The notes beneath the pieces are model-generated. The model was not told the DNA's origin. It did not search any database and worked only from the letters and a program-made list of their open reading frames with translations. Positions 52,952 to 61,037 of a stretch of DNA of 64,000 nucleotides are shown piece by piece. Numbering within the stretch: position 1 is the first letter of the stretch; each line of letters begins with the position of its first letter. The stretch spans positions 1-64,000 of the forward strand of contig NEVA01000009.1 in the NCBI GenBank assembly GCA_002304445.1, written 5' to 3'. The DNA is from Opitutia bacterium Tous-C4FEB (GTDB lineage: Bacteria > Verrucomicrobiota > Verrucomicrobiia > Opitutales > Opitutaceae). Made by a program: the position numbers and the translations under genes.

Positions 52952-52988
52952 CAAAAAAGCCGGCCAAACCACTTGGATTTGACCGGCT
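52952..52988 (-). terminator. Rho-independent terminator of the tRNA-Ala gene
   Basis: On the minus strand AGCCGGTCAAA pairs with TTTGGCCGGCT (one G-T wobble) across a 9-nt loop, followed by TTTTTTG. It ends 4-5 bp after the tRNA 3' end. On the plus strand there is no T-run, so it does not serve the TonB gene. Confidence 0.88.
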
Positions 52989-52992
52989 AAAT

Positions 52993-53068
52993 TGGTGGAC
53001 CCTAGCGGTCTCGAACCGCTGACCTCCTCAATGCCATTGAGGCGCTCTACCAACTGAGCTAAGAGCCC
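52993..53068 (-). tRNA. tRNA-Ala (GGC)
   Basis: 76-nt cloverleaf on the minus strand. Acceptor GGGCTCT/AGGGTCC, D-arm GCTC-AGTTGGTA-GAGC, anticodon stem CCTCA/TGAGG with loop ATGGCAT (anticodon GGC), T-arm AGCGG-TTCGAGA-CCGCT. A CCA end is encoded. Acceptor contains two G-T pairs. A strong terminator follows. Confidence 0.97.
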
Positions 53069-53154
53069 GATCGCCCGTGCGAGAGACAAAAAAATCGAAA
53101 ATCCCGCGACGAACGCAAGGAGTTTTTTGCGAAACCGCCCAATGCCTTCGCGGC

Positions 53155-53940
53155 TCAGCGTGGCGTCTCCAGCAATGGCGGCGACTCCGGCGGGCGTCCG
53201 GATTGAAAAAGGGCCATCACTTCCCGCCAGTGTTCCTCCTCCCGCTCCCGTCGCAAGACGGCCCGGTATTCCGTCTCACCGGCGAAGAAGATGAAGCCGA
53301 ATAAAAAAGCGGTGAGGTAGGCCTCAAATCCAATTGCGGCGATCAGCGCGGCGGCGACAGCGAAAATTTTTCCCACCGTGGCCGCCCAAAATGTGGCCCG
53401 GACATAGGGCATCTTTGTGGCCAGCAGCGCCCGCAGAACACGTCCACCGTCCATGGGGAAGACGGGGGAGAGGTTGAAACACCCCATGAGCAGATTCCAA
53501 TGCAACAAAAGATGGGCAAACCCGGTAACGCTGGCCTCGTAATTCGAAAACGACCAAAATGAGAACGTCTCCGGCAGTCCGAAGCTCGCCCAAAGCAGAC
53601 CGGCGATGGCGAAGTTAACCGCGGGGCCAGCGAGCGTCATGAGCAGTTCCTTCGCCGGCTCCCGCGGGATCGACTCAAATTCCGCCATGCCGCCGATGGG
53701 CATCAGCAAGATCCGCCGCACGCCAAAGCCGTAATGCATCCCGGTGAAGCAATGCCCCAGCTCGTGCAGCACGATACAGGTGAAAAAGGCCGCCAAGATC
53801 GCCACGCTCCAAGCAGCCCCGAGGAGGCCATCACTTTGCCAACCTTCCCAAGCGACGTAGGCCAGCAGCAGTAGAAAACTCCCGTGTAACGCGAGTTGGA
53901 TACCCCGGATGCGGAACAAGTTTATTGACCAGCCAAGCAT
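53155..53940 (-). CDS. Site-2-protease-family (M50) intramembrane metalloprotease
   Basis: A 261-residue integral membrane protease. The zinc motif H-E-L-G-H starts at His59 inside the membrane helix TCIVLHELGHCFTG; the third ligand is in NLSPVFPMDGGRVLRAL, the family's second motif (Asp-Gly-Gly-Arg). Several further helices follow. There is no CBS or PDZ domain, so it is the minimal form. Substrate unknown; regulated proteolysis of anti-sigma factors is a possible role for the family. ATG 53940 is used. Confidence 0.92.
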   Translation of the reverse strand: MLGWSINLFRIRGIQLALHGSFLLLLAYVAWEGWQSDGLLGAAWSVAILAAFFTCIVLHELGHCFTGMHYGFGVRRILLMPIGGMAEFESIPREPAKELLMTLAGPAVNFAIAGLLWASFGLPETFSFWSFSNYEASVTGFAHLLLHWNLLMGCFNLSPVFPMDGGRVLRALLATKMPYVRATFWAATVGKIFAVAAALIAAIGFEAYLTAFLFGFIFFAGETEYRAVLRREREEEHWREVMALFQSGRPPESPPLLETPR

Positions 53941-54016
53941 GGGAAGCAATCAAAGCGGGCCGACGGAATTCGCCAGCACCATCGACGGTGATCGCTGCGC
54001 CGGTCCGTAAGTTATT

Positions 54017-55513
54017 ATGACTGATCCTGCCGCCAAACCACCGACCATCCTTGTCATCGATGACGACGCTGAGATCCGTTACTCGCTCACGCGGGTTTTG
54101 AGTTCGCGGCGGTATCAGGTAACCGAAGCCGCGAGCGGTGAGCAGGGGATCGCGATGGTCAAAAAAGGTCCGTGGCCGGACCTCGTGTTTCTAGATGTGC
54201 GCATGAGCGGCATGAGCGGCATCGAAGCGCTACAACATATTCGCTCGGTCAACCCCAAGCAACTGGTCGTGCTCATGACGGCGTTTGGCACGGCCCAAAC
54301 GGCGATCGAGGCGATGAAATACGGCGCGTTCGACTACGTGATGAAGCCGTTCGACCCGGCCAAGGTGCTATCTCTCGCAGAGAACGCGCTCAAGGCCCAC
54401 GCCGATCTGCGCGCGGTCGGCGATTATAAGCCCACCATCAACGCCGACGACTACCGCGAGGGCATCGTCGGATCGTCTCCGGTGATGCAGGATGTCTTTA
54501 AGGTGATCGGGCAAGTCACCGCCAGTGATGTGACCGTGATGATCACCGGTGAGAGCGGCACGGGCAAAGAACTCGTCGCCCGTTCGATTTGGAAACACAG
54601 CCATCGGGCCGGCAAGCCGTTCATCGCCGTCAACTGCGCGGCGATTCCGGACAATTTAATCGAGAGCGAGCTCTTCGGTCACGAAAAGGGTTCCTTCACG
54701 GGTGCGACCGGTCAACGGCTGGGCAAATTCGAGCTTTGCGATGGCGGCACTATCTTCCTCGACGAGATCGGCGACATGGCGCTTGCGACTCAGACGAAGA
54801 TCCTGCGCGTGCTCCAGCAAGGCGACATCCAGCGCGTCGGAGGCACCGAGACGATCAAGGTCGACGTGCGCATCCTCGCCGCGACGAACAAGGACCTGGA
54901 GGAAATGGTAAGGGCGAAAACGTTCCGCGAGGATCTTTACTACCGCCTGAACGTAGTCCGCATCCGTATGCCCGCGCTGCGCGAGCGGGGCGACGACGTG
55001 CCGCAGATCGTCGATTTCTGCCTGCAAAATTTATTCAAGCAGCGTAAGGCGCGCGCGAGCAAAGTCTCACCCGAGGCGATGGCTATTCTGGTGCGCTACC
55101 GTTGGCCGGGAAATGTGCGCGAACTCGAAAACGTCATTTACCGCAGTGCGGTGATTGCCCAAGGCGAGGCGATTCTGGTCAAGAACTTGCCGAGCGAAAT
55201 TCTCGAAACAGCCGGCGAGGGCGATGCCCCGGTTGGCGAACTTCCCGCGACGACTCCGGTTCCGGGCGGCGCGGCTTCCCCGGAAAGCGCTCCGCCGACA
55301 CTGACCTTGGTCCGGGCGTTGGATTTTGTTTACGACGAGCTGGCGCAGAGGGGCGGACCGCTCATGCCTCCGCTGACCGCAGCGATGCTGGAACGAGCGC
55401 TCAAGGCGGCGGCCGGCGACCAAGCCAAGGCGAACGCTCAACTCGGTCTGATTGAATCACAACCGGAGGAATTGCCGAAAAAGAAGCCTGCGCCCATCAA
55501 GCGCAAAACGTAA
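54017..55513 (+). CDS. NtrC-type sigma-54-dependent response regulator with degenerate DNA-binding end
   Basis: A 498-residue regulator. Receiver domain: acidic pocket VIDDDAEIR, phosphoacceptor Asp60 ([11 protein letters not shown]), Lys in [11 protein letters not shown]+ domain: Walker A GESGTGKE (about 178-185), sigma-54-contact loop GSFTGA at 225-230 (a variant of GAFTGA), Walker [23 protein letters not shown]. The C-terminal Fis-type helix-turn-helix starts normally ([21 protein letters not shown]) but where the recognition helix should be, the chain reads [20 protein letters not shown] and stops. No histidine kinase is adjacent. It may bind DNA weakly or act through contacts alone. Confidence 0.9.
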   Translation: MTDPAAKPPTILVIDDDAEIRYSLTRVLSSRRYQVTEAASGEQGIAMVKKGPWPDLVFLDVRMSGMSGIEALQHIRSVNPKQLVVLMTAFGTAQTAIEAMKYGAFDYVMKPFDPAKVLSLAENALKAHADLRAVGDYKPTINADDYREGIVGSSPVMQDVFKVIGQVTASDVTVMITGESGTGKELVARSIWKHSHRAGKPFIAVNCAAIPDNLIESELFGHEKGSFTGATGQRLGKFELCDGGTIFLDEIGDMALATQTKILRVLQQGDIQRVGGTETIKVDVRILAATNKDLEEMVRAKTFREDLYYRLNVVRIRMPALRERGDDVPQIVDFCLQNLFKQRKARASKVSPEAMAILVRYRWPGNVRELENVIYRSAVIAQGEAILVKNLPSEILETAGEGDAPVGELPATTPVPGGAASPESAPPTLTLVRALDFVYDELAQRGGPLMPPLTAAMLERALKAAAGDQAKANAQLGLIESQPEELPKKKPAPIKRKT

Positions 55514-55551
55514 CCCGCCGCCGTGCGTCTTACCGCGCACCACCCACCATT

Positions 55552-56535
55552 ATGCTAAATCGCCCCACACTCATGCGAGGCGCCTTCGGGCTTCTCTTGG
55601 CGCTTACTTGCGCTTCGTTTGCCGGACCTGCGGCTCCGACAGAAAAGAAAGTGCTCTTCTTCACCAAATCGTCCGGATTTGAGCACTCAGCGATCAAACG
55701 CATCGCCGGAAACCCCTCGTTTGCCATGCAGGTGCTCAAGGAACTCGGCGCAAAGCACCGCATCGAATTCACCGAGTCAAAGGACGGCAGTCTTTTCACG
55801 CCGGAGTATCTGGCGCAGTTCGACGCATTCCTGTTCTACACCAGCGGCGATCTCACGCTCGCGAAGAACGACGAGAAACAAGGCGACGGCAATCCGCCCA
55901 TGACTGCGGCCGGCAAGGCCGCGTTTCTTCAGGCGATCCGCAACGGCAAAGGTTTTGTCGGCACGCATAGCGCCAGCGATACGTTTCACCCGCCGGGCAA
56001 CAAAGGACACGGTCCAGCCCGCAACCAGGACGACGGCGACAAGCTCGATGACTACACCCGGATGATCGGCGCTTCGTTTATCAAACATGATGCCCAGCAA
56101 AAGGCGCGGCAGATCATCGGGAGCCCGAAGTTTCCGGGAATCGCCGCGCTGCCGGCCGGTTTCGGTCCGCATGAAGAGTGGTATTCGCTCAAAAACTTCG
56201 CGTCCGATCTGCATGTAATCCTCGCGCAAGACACTTCCTCCATGGATGGTCCGTCCTATAAGCGGCCGCCGTATCCTTCGACGTGGGCGCGGACGCATGG
56301 CAAGGGCCGCGTGTTTTATACGACCATGGGCCATCGCGAAGACGTATGGTCGAGCCCTGAGTTTCAAGCCGTGCTCATGGGCGGTCTCGAGTGGGCCCTC
56401 CGCCGCGTCGATGCCGAAATCACCCCGAATCTCACTCAGGTGACGCCTCAAGCCCGCGTGCTTCCGGTCTATGTCGAGCCGCCGCCGCCCAAGAAAAAAG
56501 CGGCTCCGGGTGCCAAGGCCGAAGCGAAGAAGTAA
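55552..56535 (+). CDS. Exported ThuA-domain protein
   Basis: A 327-residue ThuA (trehalose-utilisation-like, glutamine-amidotransferase-fold) protein with a signal peptide (MRGAFGLLLALTCASFAGPA). Family motifs: KVLFFTKSSGFEHSAIKR, FVGTHSASDTFHPPGNKG, PSTWARTHGKGRVFYTTMGHREDVW. The molecular function of the family is not settled; genomic links are to sugar metabolism. The C-terminal tail is Pro/Lys/Ala-rich (PPPPKKKAAPGAKAEAKK). A strong terminator follows. Confidence 0.92.
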   Translation: MLNRPTLMRGAFGLLLALTCASFAGPAAPTEKKVLFFTKSSGFEHSAIKRIAGNPSFAMQVLKELGAKHRIEFTESKDGSLFTPEYLAQFDAFLFYTSGDLTLAKNDEKQGDGNPPMTAAGKAAFLQAIRNGKGFVGTHSASDTFHPPGNKGHGPARNQDDGDKLDDYTRMIGASFIKHDAQQKARQIIGSPKFPGIAALPAGFGPHEEWYSLKNFASDLHVILAQDTSSMDGPSYKRPPYPSTWARTHGKGRVFYTTMGHREDVWSSPEFQAVLMGGLEWALRRVDAEITPNLTQVTPQARVLPVYVEPPPPKKKAAPGAKAEAKK

Positions 56536-56556
56536 GTCCGCTCCGGCGCTTTTATC

Positions 56557-56581
56557 AGCCCGCTCCAAGCGGGCTTTTTTC
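56557..56581 (+). terminator. Rho-independent terminator after the ThuA gene
   Basis: Perfect stem AGCCCGCT/AGCGGGCT, loop CCA, then a run of T. It lies 22 bp after the ThuA stop and only 9 bp before the ATG of the esterase/SMP-30 gene, so read-through or a start inside the hairpin region would be needed for that gene. Confidence 0.88.
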
Positions 56582-56589
56582 TTATTCCC

Positions 56590-58359
56590 ATGAACCCCGC
56601 CGCCTCTCTCCGAGTCCCCTTTGCTCTGCTCGGTTTGCTCCTTGCTCCGCCCGTTTCTCGCTCAGCCGACGAATTCCCGCTTGGACCCGACTCCAAGGTT
56701 CAGCCCGGCGTACCACAGGGCGAACTGATCAAGTTTGAATTTAGTGATTCGAAGATTTTTCCGGGCACCACCCGCGAGGTGACGATTTACGTGCCCAAGC
56801 AATATGATGGGACGAAGCCGGCCTGCGTTTACGTGAATCAAGACGGAGTGCAATGGAGCGCGCCCACGGTGTTCGACAACCTCATCGCACGCGGCGAGCT
56901 GCCGGTGATTGTCGGGGTGTTTGTCCGGCCCGGAATTCTGAAGAGTCCCGATGCAAAGACGGCGCTGGACCGTTTTAACCGGAGCTTTGAATACGACGGT
57001 CTCGGCGACGCTTACGCCCGATTCTTGCTGGAAGAACTGTTGCCGGCCGTTGAGACCAAAACGGCGGCCGACGGACGCGCGATTAAGCTGTCGCGCTCTG
57101 GCAATGACCGCGCCATCGGCGGATCAAGCAGCGGAGCGATCGCGGCGTTTACGGCCGCGTGGGAGCGGCCCGACGAGTTCAGCCGGGTGTTTAGCGCCAT
57201 CGGCACCTATGTCGGGCTGCGCGGGGGCGACCGCTATTCGACGCTGATCCGCAAGACGGAGCCCAAAGCGCTGCGCGTGTTTTTGCAGGGCGGCTCCAAT
57301 GACAACAACATCTACGGCGGCGACTGGTGGATGGCCAACCAGACGATGGAACGCGCCCTGACTTTTGCCGGCTACGACGTAAAACACGTATGGGGCGCAG
57401 GCGCGCACAACGGTCGGCACGGGGCGATGCTCTTTCCCGACGCGATCCGATGGCTATGGCGGGACTGGCCGAAACCCGTGGCGATGGCGGCACCGACGAA
57501 GAACGGGGTGCTAACATCGGTCTTGATCCCGGGCGAAGACTGGAAACTCGTGGGCGAGGGCTACCGCCTGAGCGAGGGCGCGGCGGTGAACGCGAAAGGC
57601 GAGGTCTTCTTCACCGATATCCCCAACGGTAAAACCTACAAGATCGGCTCCGATGGAAGGCCCGCGGTCTTCATTGCCGATAGCAAGCGCGCCAATGGTC
57701 AGGCCTTCGGGCCTGACGGTCGGCTCTACGCCGTGGCCACCGGCACGAAGCAAGTCTTGGCCTACGCGGCCGACGGCACGGCGACCACCATCGCCAGTGA
57801 CATCGCCGGCAACGACCTCGTCGTGGGGCACGCCGGCAACGTTTACGTGACCGAGCCTCTCGCGGTGAAGAACGAAGTGAGCCAAGTTTGGCTTATCCGG
57901 CCGGATGGAGCGAAGCAGGTCGTCGACACCGGGGTGAGGTTTGCCAACGGCATCGCGCTTTCGCCGGATCAAACTCTGCTCTACGTGGCGGACTACCGGT
58001 CGCACTGGATTTACAGCTATCAAGTGCAGCCCGATGGCACGCTCGCGCACAAGCAGCGCTACTATCATCTGCATGAGCCCGACTCGGAGGATCAGAGCTT
58101 TGCCGACGGTTTGAAGGTGGACCGTGAGGGTCGGCTCTACGTCGCAACCCGGCTTGGGATTCAGGTCTGCGACCAAGCAGGCCGCGTCAATGCGATCATT
58201 CCTACGCCGAACGGGCGCATCACCAATCTCGTATTCGGCGGCGCCGCCTTCGATACGCTCTACGCGACGTGCAACGACCGCGTCTATCAACGCCGGGTAG
58301 GGGTCGTTGGGGCCAATGCTTGGGCTGCTCCGGTATTGCCGAAACCCCCGCGGCTTTAA
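56590..58359 (+). CDS. Exported fusion of an enterochelin-esterase-like domain and an SMP-30/gluconolactonase propeller
   Basis: A 589-residue exported two-domain protein (signal peptide MNPAASLRVPFALLGLLLA). Residues ~45-300 form an alpha/beta-hydrolase of the esterase D/enterochelin esterase type: PGTTREVTIYVPKQYDG, nucleophile elbow GGSSSGA with Ser180, and GAHNGRHGAMLFPDAIRWLW with the likely His. Residues ~310-580 form an SMP-30/gluconolactonase-like six-bladed propeller: LSEGAAVNAKGEVFFTDIPN, GNVYVTEP, FANGIALSPDQTLLYVADY, DGLKVDREGRLYVATRLG. Together they could cleave an ester and open a lactone of one substrate. A terminator hairpin ends 9 bp before the ATG. Confidence 0.9.
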   Translation: MNPAASLRVPFALLGLLLAPPVSRSADEFPLGPDSKVQPGVPQGELIKFEFSDSKIFPGTTREVTIYVPKQYDGTKPACVYVNQDGVQWSAPTVFDNLIARGELPVIVGVFVRPGILKSPDAKTALDRFNRSFEYDGLGDAYARFLLEELLPAVETKTAADGRAIKLSRSGNDRAIGGSSSGAIAAFTAAWERPDEFSRVFSAIGTYVGLRGGDRYSTLIRKTEPKALRVFLQGGSNDNNIYGGDWWMANQTMERALTFAGYDVKHVWGAGAHNGRHGAMLFPDAIRWLWRDWPKPVAMAAPTKNGVLTSVLIPGEDWKLVGEGYRLSEGAAVNAKGEVFFTDIPNGKTYKIGSDGRPAVFIADSKRANGQAFGPDGRLYAVATGTKQVLAYAADGTATTIASDIAGNDLVVGHAGNVYVTEPLAVKNEVSQVWLIRPDGAKQVVDTGVRFANGIALSPDQTLLYVADYRSHWIYSYQVQPDGTLAHKQRYYHLHEPDSEDQSFADGLKVDREGRLYVATRLGIQVCDQAGRVNAIIPTPNGRITNLVFGGAAFDTLYATCNDRVYQRRVGVVGANAWAAPVLPKPPRL

Positions 58360-58391
58360 CTCTGAATCTCGGGCCGCGTAGACCCGCTCGA

Positions 58392-59384
58392 CTAACGGTC
58401 AGCGAACCCAGACGGGTTGGCTCGATGCCATTTCCAGGCGGTCTCGACGATGGCTTCGATCTGGTTGAACTTTATCTCCCAACCCAACTCTCTGACCGCC
58501 TTGGCTGAGTCGGCGTAAAGTGCCGGCGGGTCGCCGGCGCGCCGGGGAGCGAGAATGTAGGGCACCTTGAGGCCGGTAACTTTTTCCACCGCCCGAATTA
58601 CTTCGAGCACCGAGGTGGGTCTGCCGGTACCAAGATTGTAAAAGAGCGCTGTGCCCGGTTGTTCGAGTTTGGCGAAGACTGCGATGTGCGCGCGGCTCAG
58701 GTCGTCGACATGGACGTAATCTCTCAAACAGGTGCCGTCGGGCGTCGGGTAGTCGGTGCCAAAAACCTGCAAGGCGGGGCGACGGCCAACCGCGGACTCA
58801 ATCGCCAGCGGGATCAAATGGGATTCCGGCACGTGGTCCTCCCCGATGGACCCATCCTCAGCGGCGCCCGCGGCGTTGAAGTATCGAAACGCGGCAAAGC
58901 TCAAGCCGTGCGCCTGGGCCAGAGCCTTGAGGGCGCTCTCGATATCGAGCTTGGTCTGGCCGTAAGGGTTGATCGGGGCCTGCGGCATTGTTTCAACAAT
59001 AGGCATCGCGGTCGGCACGCCGTAGGTCGCACAGGTTGATGAGAAAACGAATTTCTTCACTCCGTGTTTCAACATCACCCGGAGCAGGCCAAGCGTCGCG
59101 ACCACGTTGTTGAAATAGTATTTGAGCGGATCGTTAACCGACTCGCCGACGTAAGCGAAGGCGGCAAAATGCATCACGGCCTCAATCTCCTCCCGTTTCA
59201 GAATCTCCCCTACGGCGGCTTCATCGCCCAAGTCCGCCGTGTAGAGGGGAACGCCCGCTGCGATCGCCCCCCTGTGCCCAAACACCAAGTTATCGAGCAC
59301 TACCGGGCGATTGCCGGCGGCGAGGAGTTGGCGAACACAATGACTGCCGATGTAACCGGCTCCGCCGACGACGAGAACGTTCAT
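58392..59384 (-). CDS. galE: UDP-glucose 4-epimerase
   Basis: Extended SDR enzyme of 330 residues converting UDP-galactose and UDP-glucose. NAD-binding motif VVGGAGYIGSH at the N-terminus; DNLVFGHRGAI; catalytic Ser/Thr at 116-117 (SSTCATYG) and the Y-x3-K pair Tyr141/Lys145 (YGQTK); RYFNAAGA; DGTCLRDYVHVDDL. Length is typical. It diverges from the ketosynthase gene and is not clearly part of that group. Confidence 0.96.
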   Translation of the reverse strand: MNVLVVGGAGYIGSHCVRQLLAAGNRPVVLDNLVFGHRGAIAAGVPLYTADLGDEAAVGEILKREEIEAVMHFAAFAYVGESVNDPLKYYFNNVVATLGLLRVMLKHGVKKFVFSSTCATYGVPTAMPIVETMPQAPINPYGQTKLDIESALKALAQAHGLSFAAFRYFNAAGAAEDGSIGEDHVPESHLIPLAIESAVGRRPALQVFGTDYPTPDGTCLRDYVHVDDLSRAHIAVFAKLEQPGTALFYNLGTGRPTSVLEVIRAVEKVTGLKVPYILAPRRAGDPPALYADSAKAVRELGWEIKFNQIEAIVETAWKWHRANPSGFADR

Positions 59385-59446
59385 AGAAATGAGAGGTTTT
59401 ATTGCTTTCAGTAGCGGGATGGCTAGCGATTTCCGTTTACCACGTA

Positions 59447-60685
59447 ATGAAGCACGCGCGCATCGTCATCACCGGAGTAGGTCTCACCGCCCCCAACGGC
59501 AATTCACTGCCCGAATTCCGAAAGAATTTGCTCAACGGCGTCGCTGGAATCGAGCGCATGGAAGTCCGGTATATGGGCTCCCAGCTTGCCGGCGTGTGCC
59601 ACTTCGACGCGCTCAAGTATCAAAAGAAAAAAGAAGTCCGCGTCGGCACCCGGGCCGGTTCGATTTCCATTTATTGCGCAAGAGAAGCCCTGAATGACAG
59701 CGGCGTAAATTTTGAGGCCATGGCGAAAGATCGGGTCGGCATCTATATCGGTTGCACCGAGCACGGGAATGTCGAGACCGAGAATGAGATCTACAACATC
59801 TCGAAATTTAACTACGACACGAAGTTTTGGTCGCATTACCACAATCCGAGAACTGTCGCCAACAACCCTGCCGGAGAGACCTCGCTCAATCTTGGCATCA
59901 CCGGGCCCGCCTACACGATCGGCGCAGCCTGCGCGGCCGGCAACATGGGCCTTATCCACGCGGCGCAGATGTTGCGCTTGGGCGAAGTCGATTTTGCGCT
60001 TTGCGGCGGCGTGAGCGAAAGCATCCATACATTTGGGATCTTCGCCGGATTCAAATCTCAGAATGCCTTGGCAACCCATGATGAGCCGCACAAGGCCTCA
60101 CGACCGTTCGATAAAGCGCGCAACGGCATCGTGATCTCCGAAGGGGGATGCCTCTATACGTTGGAGCGTCTGGATGATGCAGTGGCGCGTGGGGCGAAGA
60201 TTTACGGCGAGATCGCCGGTTATCACGTAAACTCCGACGCTTCGGACTACGTGCTGCCCAATCCGGTGCGCCAAGCCGAGTGTGTTCGGGCCTCGATCAC
60301 GCGAGCGGGACTCAGCCCGAGCGACATCCATATCGTCAACACCCACGCTACCGCGACGCCCTTGGGTGATATCCAGGAGTGCGAAGCCATCCGCGCGGTT
60401 TTTGGTGAAGGCTGTCCCGACACTTATATCAACAATACCAAGAGCTATATCGGTCACTGCATGGGAGCTGCCGGGGCTCTGGAATTAGCCGGAAATCTTC
60501 CTTCATTCGACGACTTGACGGTCCATCCCAGCATCAATGTCGATGACCTCGATCCCCTGTGCGCGATCCCGGGACTGGTCCTAAATCAGCCGCGCCGGGT
60601 TGCGAAAGTGGATACCATTCTTAACAACTCTTTCGGGATGCTCGGGATAAATTCCGCGTTGATTGTTAAACGTTTTAACCCGTAA
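59447..60685 (+). CDS. Beta-ketoacyl-ACP synthase (KAS I/II-like)
   Basis: A 412-residue ketosynthase that would extend an ACP-bound acyl chain by two carbons. ATG 59447 gives MKHARIVITGVGLTAPNG. The Cys-His-His set is Cys162 (GAACAAGNM), His300 (NTHATATPLGD) and His337 (KSYIGHCMGAAG), with Lys332; so it is a condensing enzyme, not a chain-length factor. The C-terminal half (VHPSINVDDLDP, VDTILNNSFGMLG) resembles ketosynthases I remember from anammox and planctomycete lipid clusters more than FabF of primary metabolism. An ACP follows 20 bp downstream, then two CrtI-like flavoproteins. Confidence 0.93.
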   Translation: MKHARIVITGVGLTAPNGNSLPEFRKNLLNGVAGIERMEVRYMGSQLAGVCHFDALKYQKKKEVRVGTRAGSISIYCAREALNDSGVNFEAMAKDRVGIYIGCTEHGNVETENEIYNISKFNYDTKFWSHYHNPRTVANNPAGETSLNLGITGPAYTIGAACAAGNMGLIHAAQMLRLGEVDFALCGGVSESIHTFGIFAGFKSQNALATHDEPHKASRPFDKARNGIVISEGGCLYTLERLDDAVARGAKIYGEIAGYHVNSDASDYVLPNPVRQAECVRASITRAGLSPSDIHIVNTHATATPLGDIQECEAIRAVFGEGCPDTYINNTKSYIGHCMGAAGALELAGNLPSFDDLTVHPSINVDDLDPLCAIPGLVLNQPRRVAKVDTILNNSFGMLGINSALIVKRFNP

Positions 60686-60705
60686 TCCCGATTTCAACCG
60701 CCATC

Positions 60706-60969
60706 ATGACCAAAGAAGAATGCAAGAAAGTCGTGCTCGATATCATCGCAGATATCGCACCCGACGAGGATCTCTCGAACGTGAAGCCAGAAGTGCGCCT
60801 CCGCGACCAGCTTCAGCTCGATAGCATGGATTTCCTTGATATCGTGATGGAGCTTCGGAAGCGCCACGGCATCGAAGTGCCGGAAGCCGACTACCAGCAA
60901 CTGGCATCGCTCGACAGTTGCGCTGACTATTTGACTCCGAAGTTCCTCGCCGTCGCCGCCAAGGGCTAA
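60706..60969 (+). CDS. Acyl carrier protein
   Basis: An 87-residue ACP. The phosphopantetheine site is D-S-M-D-F with Ser40, preceded by DQLQLDSMDFLDIV; D-S-L is the usual form, so the Met is a mild variant seen in specialised ACPs. The four-helix pattern and acidic character are right. It lies between the ketosynthase and the CrtI-like genes, suggesting a dedicated carrier. A strong terminator follows 23 bp after the stop. Confidence 0.95.
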   Translation: MTKEECKKVVLDIIADIAPDEDLSNVKPEVRLRDQLQLDSMDFLDIVMELRKRHGIEVPEADYQQLASLDSCADYLTPKFLAVAAKG

Positions 60970-60991
60970 GTCGCACCCCGTTTTCAAATCC

Positions 60992-61022
60992 GGGCCGGGA
61001 TTCAATTCCCGGCCCTTTTCTT
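60992..61022 (+). terminator. Rho-independent terminator after the ACP gene
   Basis: Stem GGGCCGGGA/TCCCGGCCC (9 bp), loop TTCAAT, then TTTTCTTT. It separates the ketosynthase-ACP pair from the first CrtI-like gene (ATG at 61038), which may therefore be transcribed partly by read-through. Confidence 0.88.
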
Positions 61023-61037
61023 TGCCTGTTACCTCGG

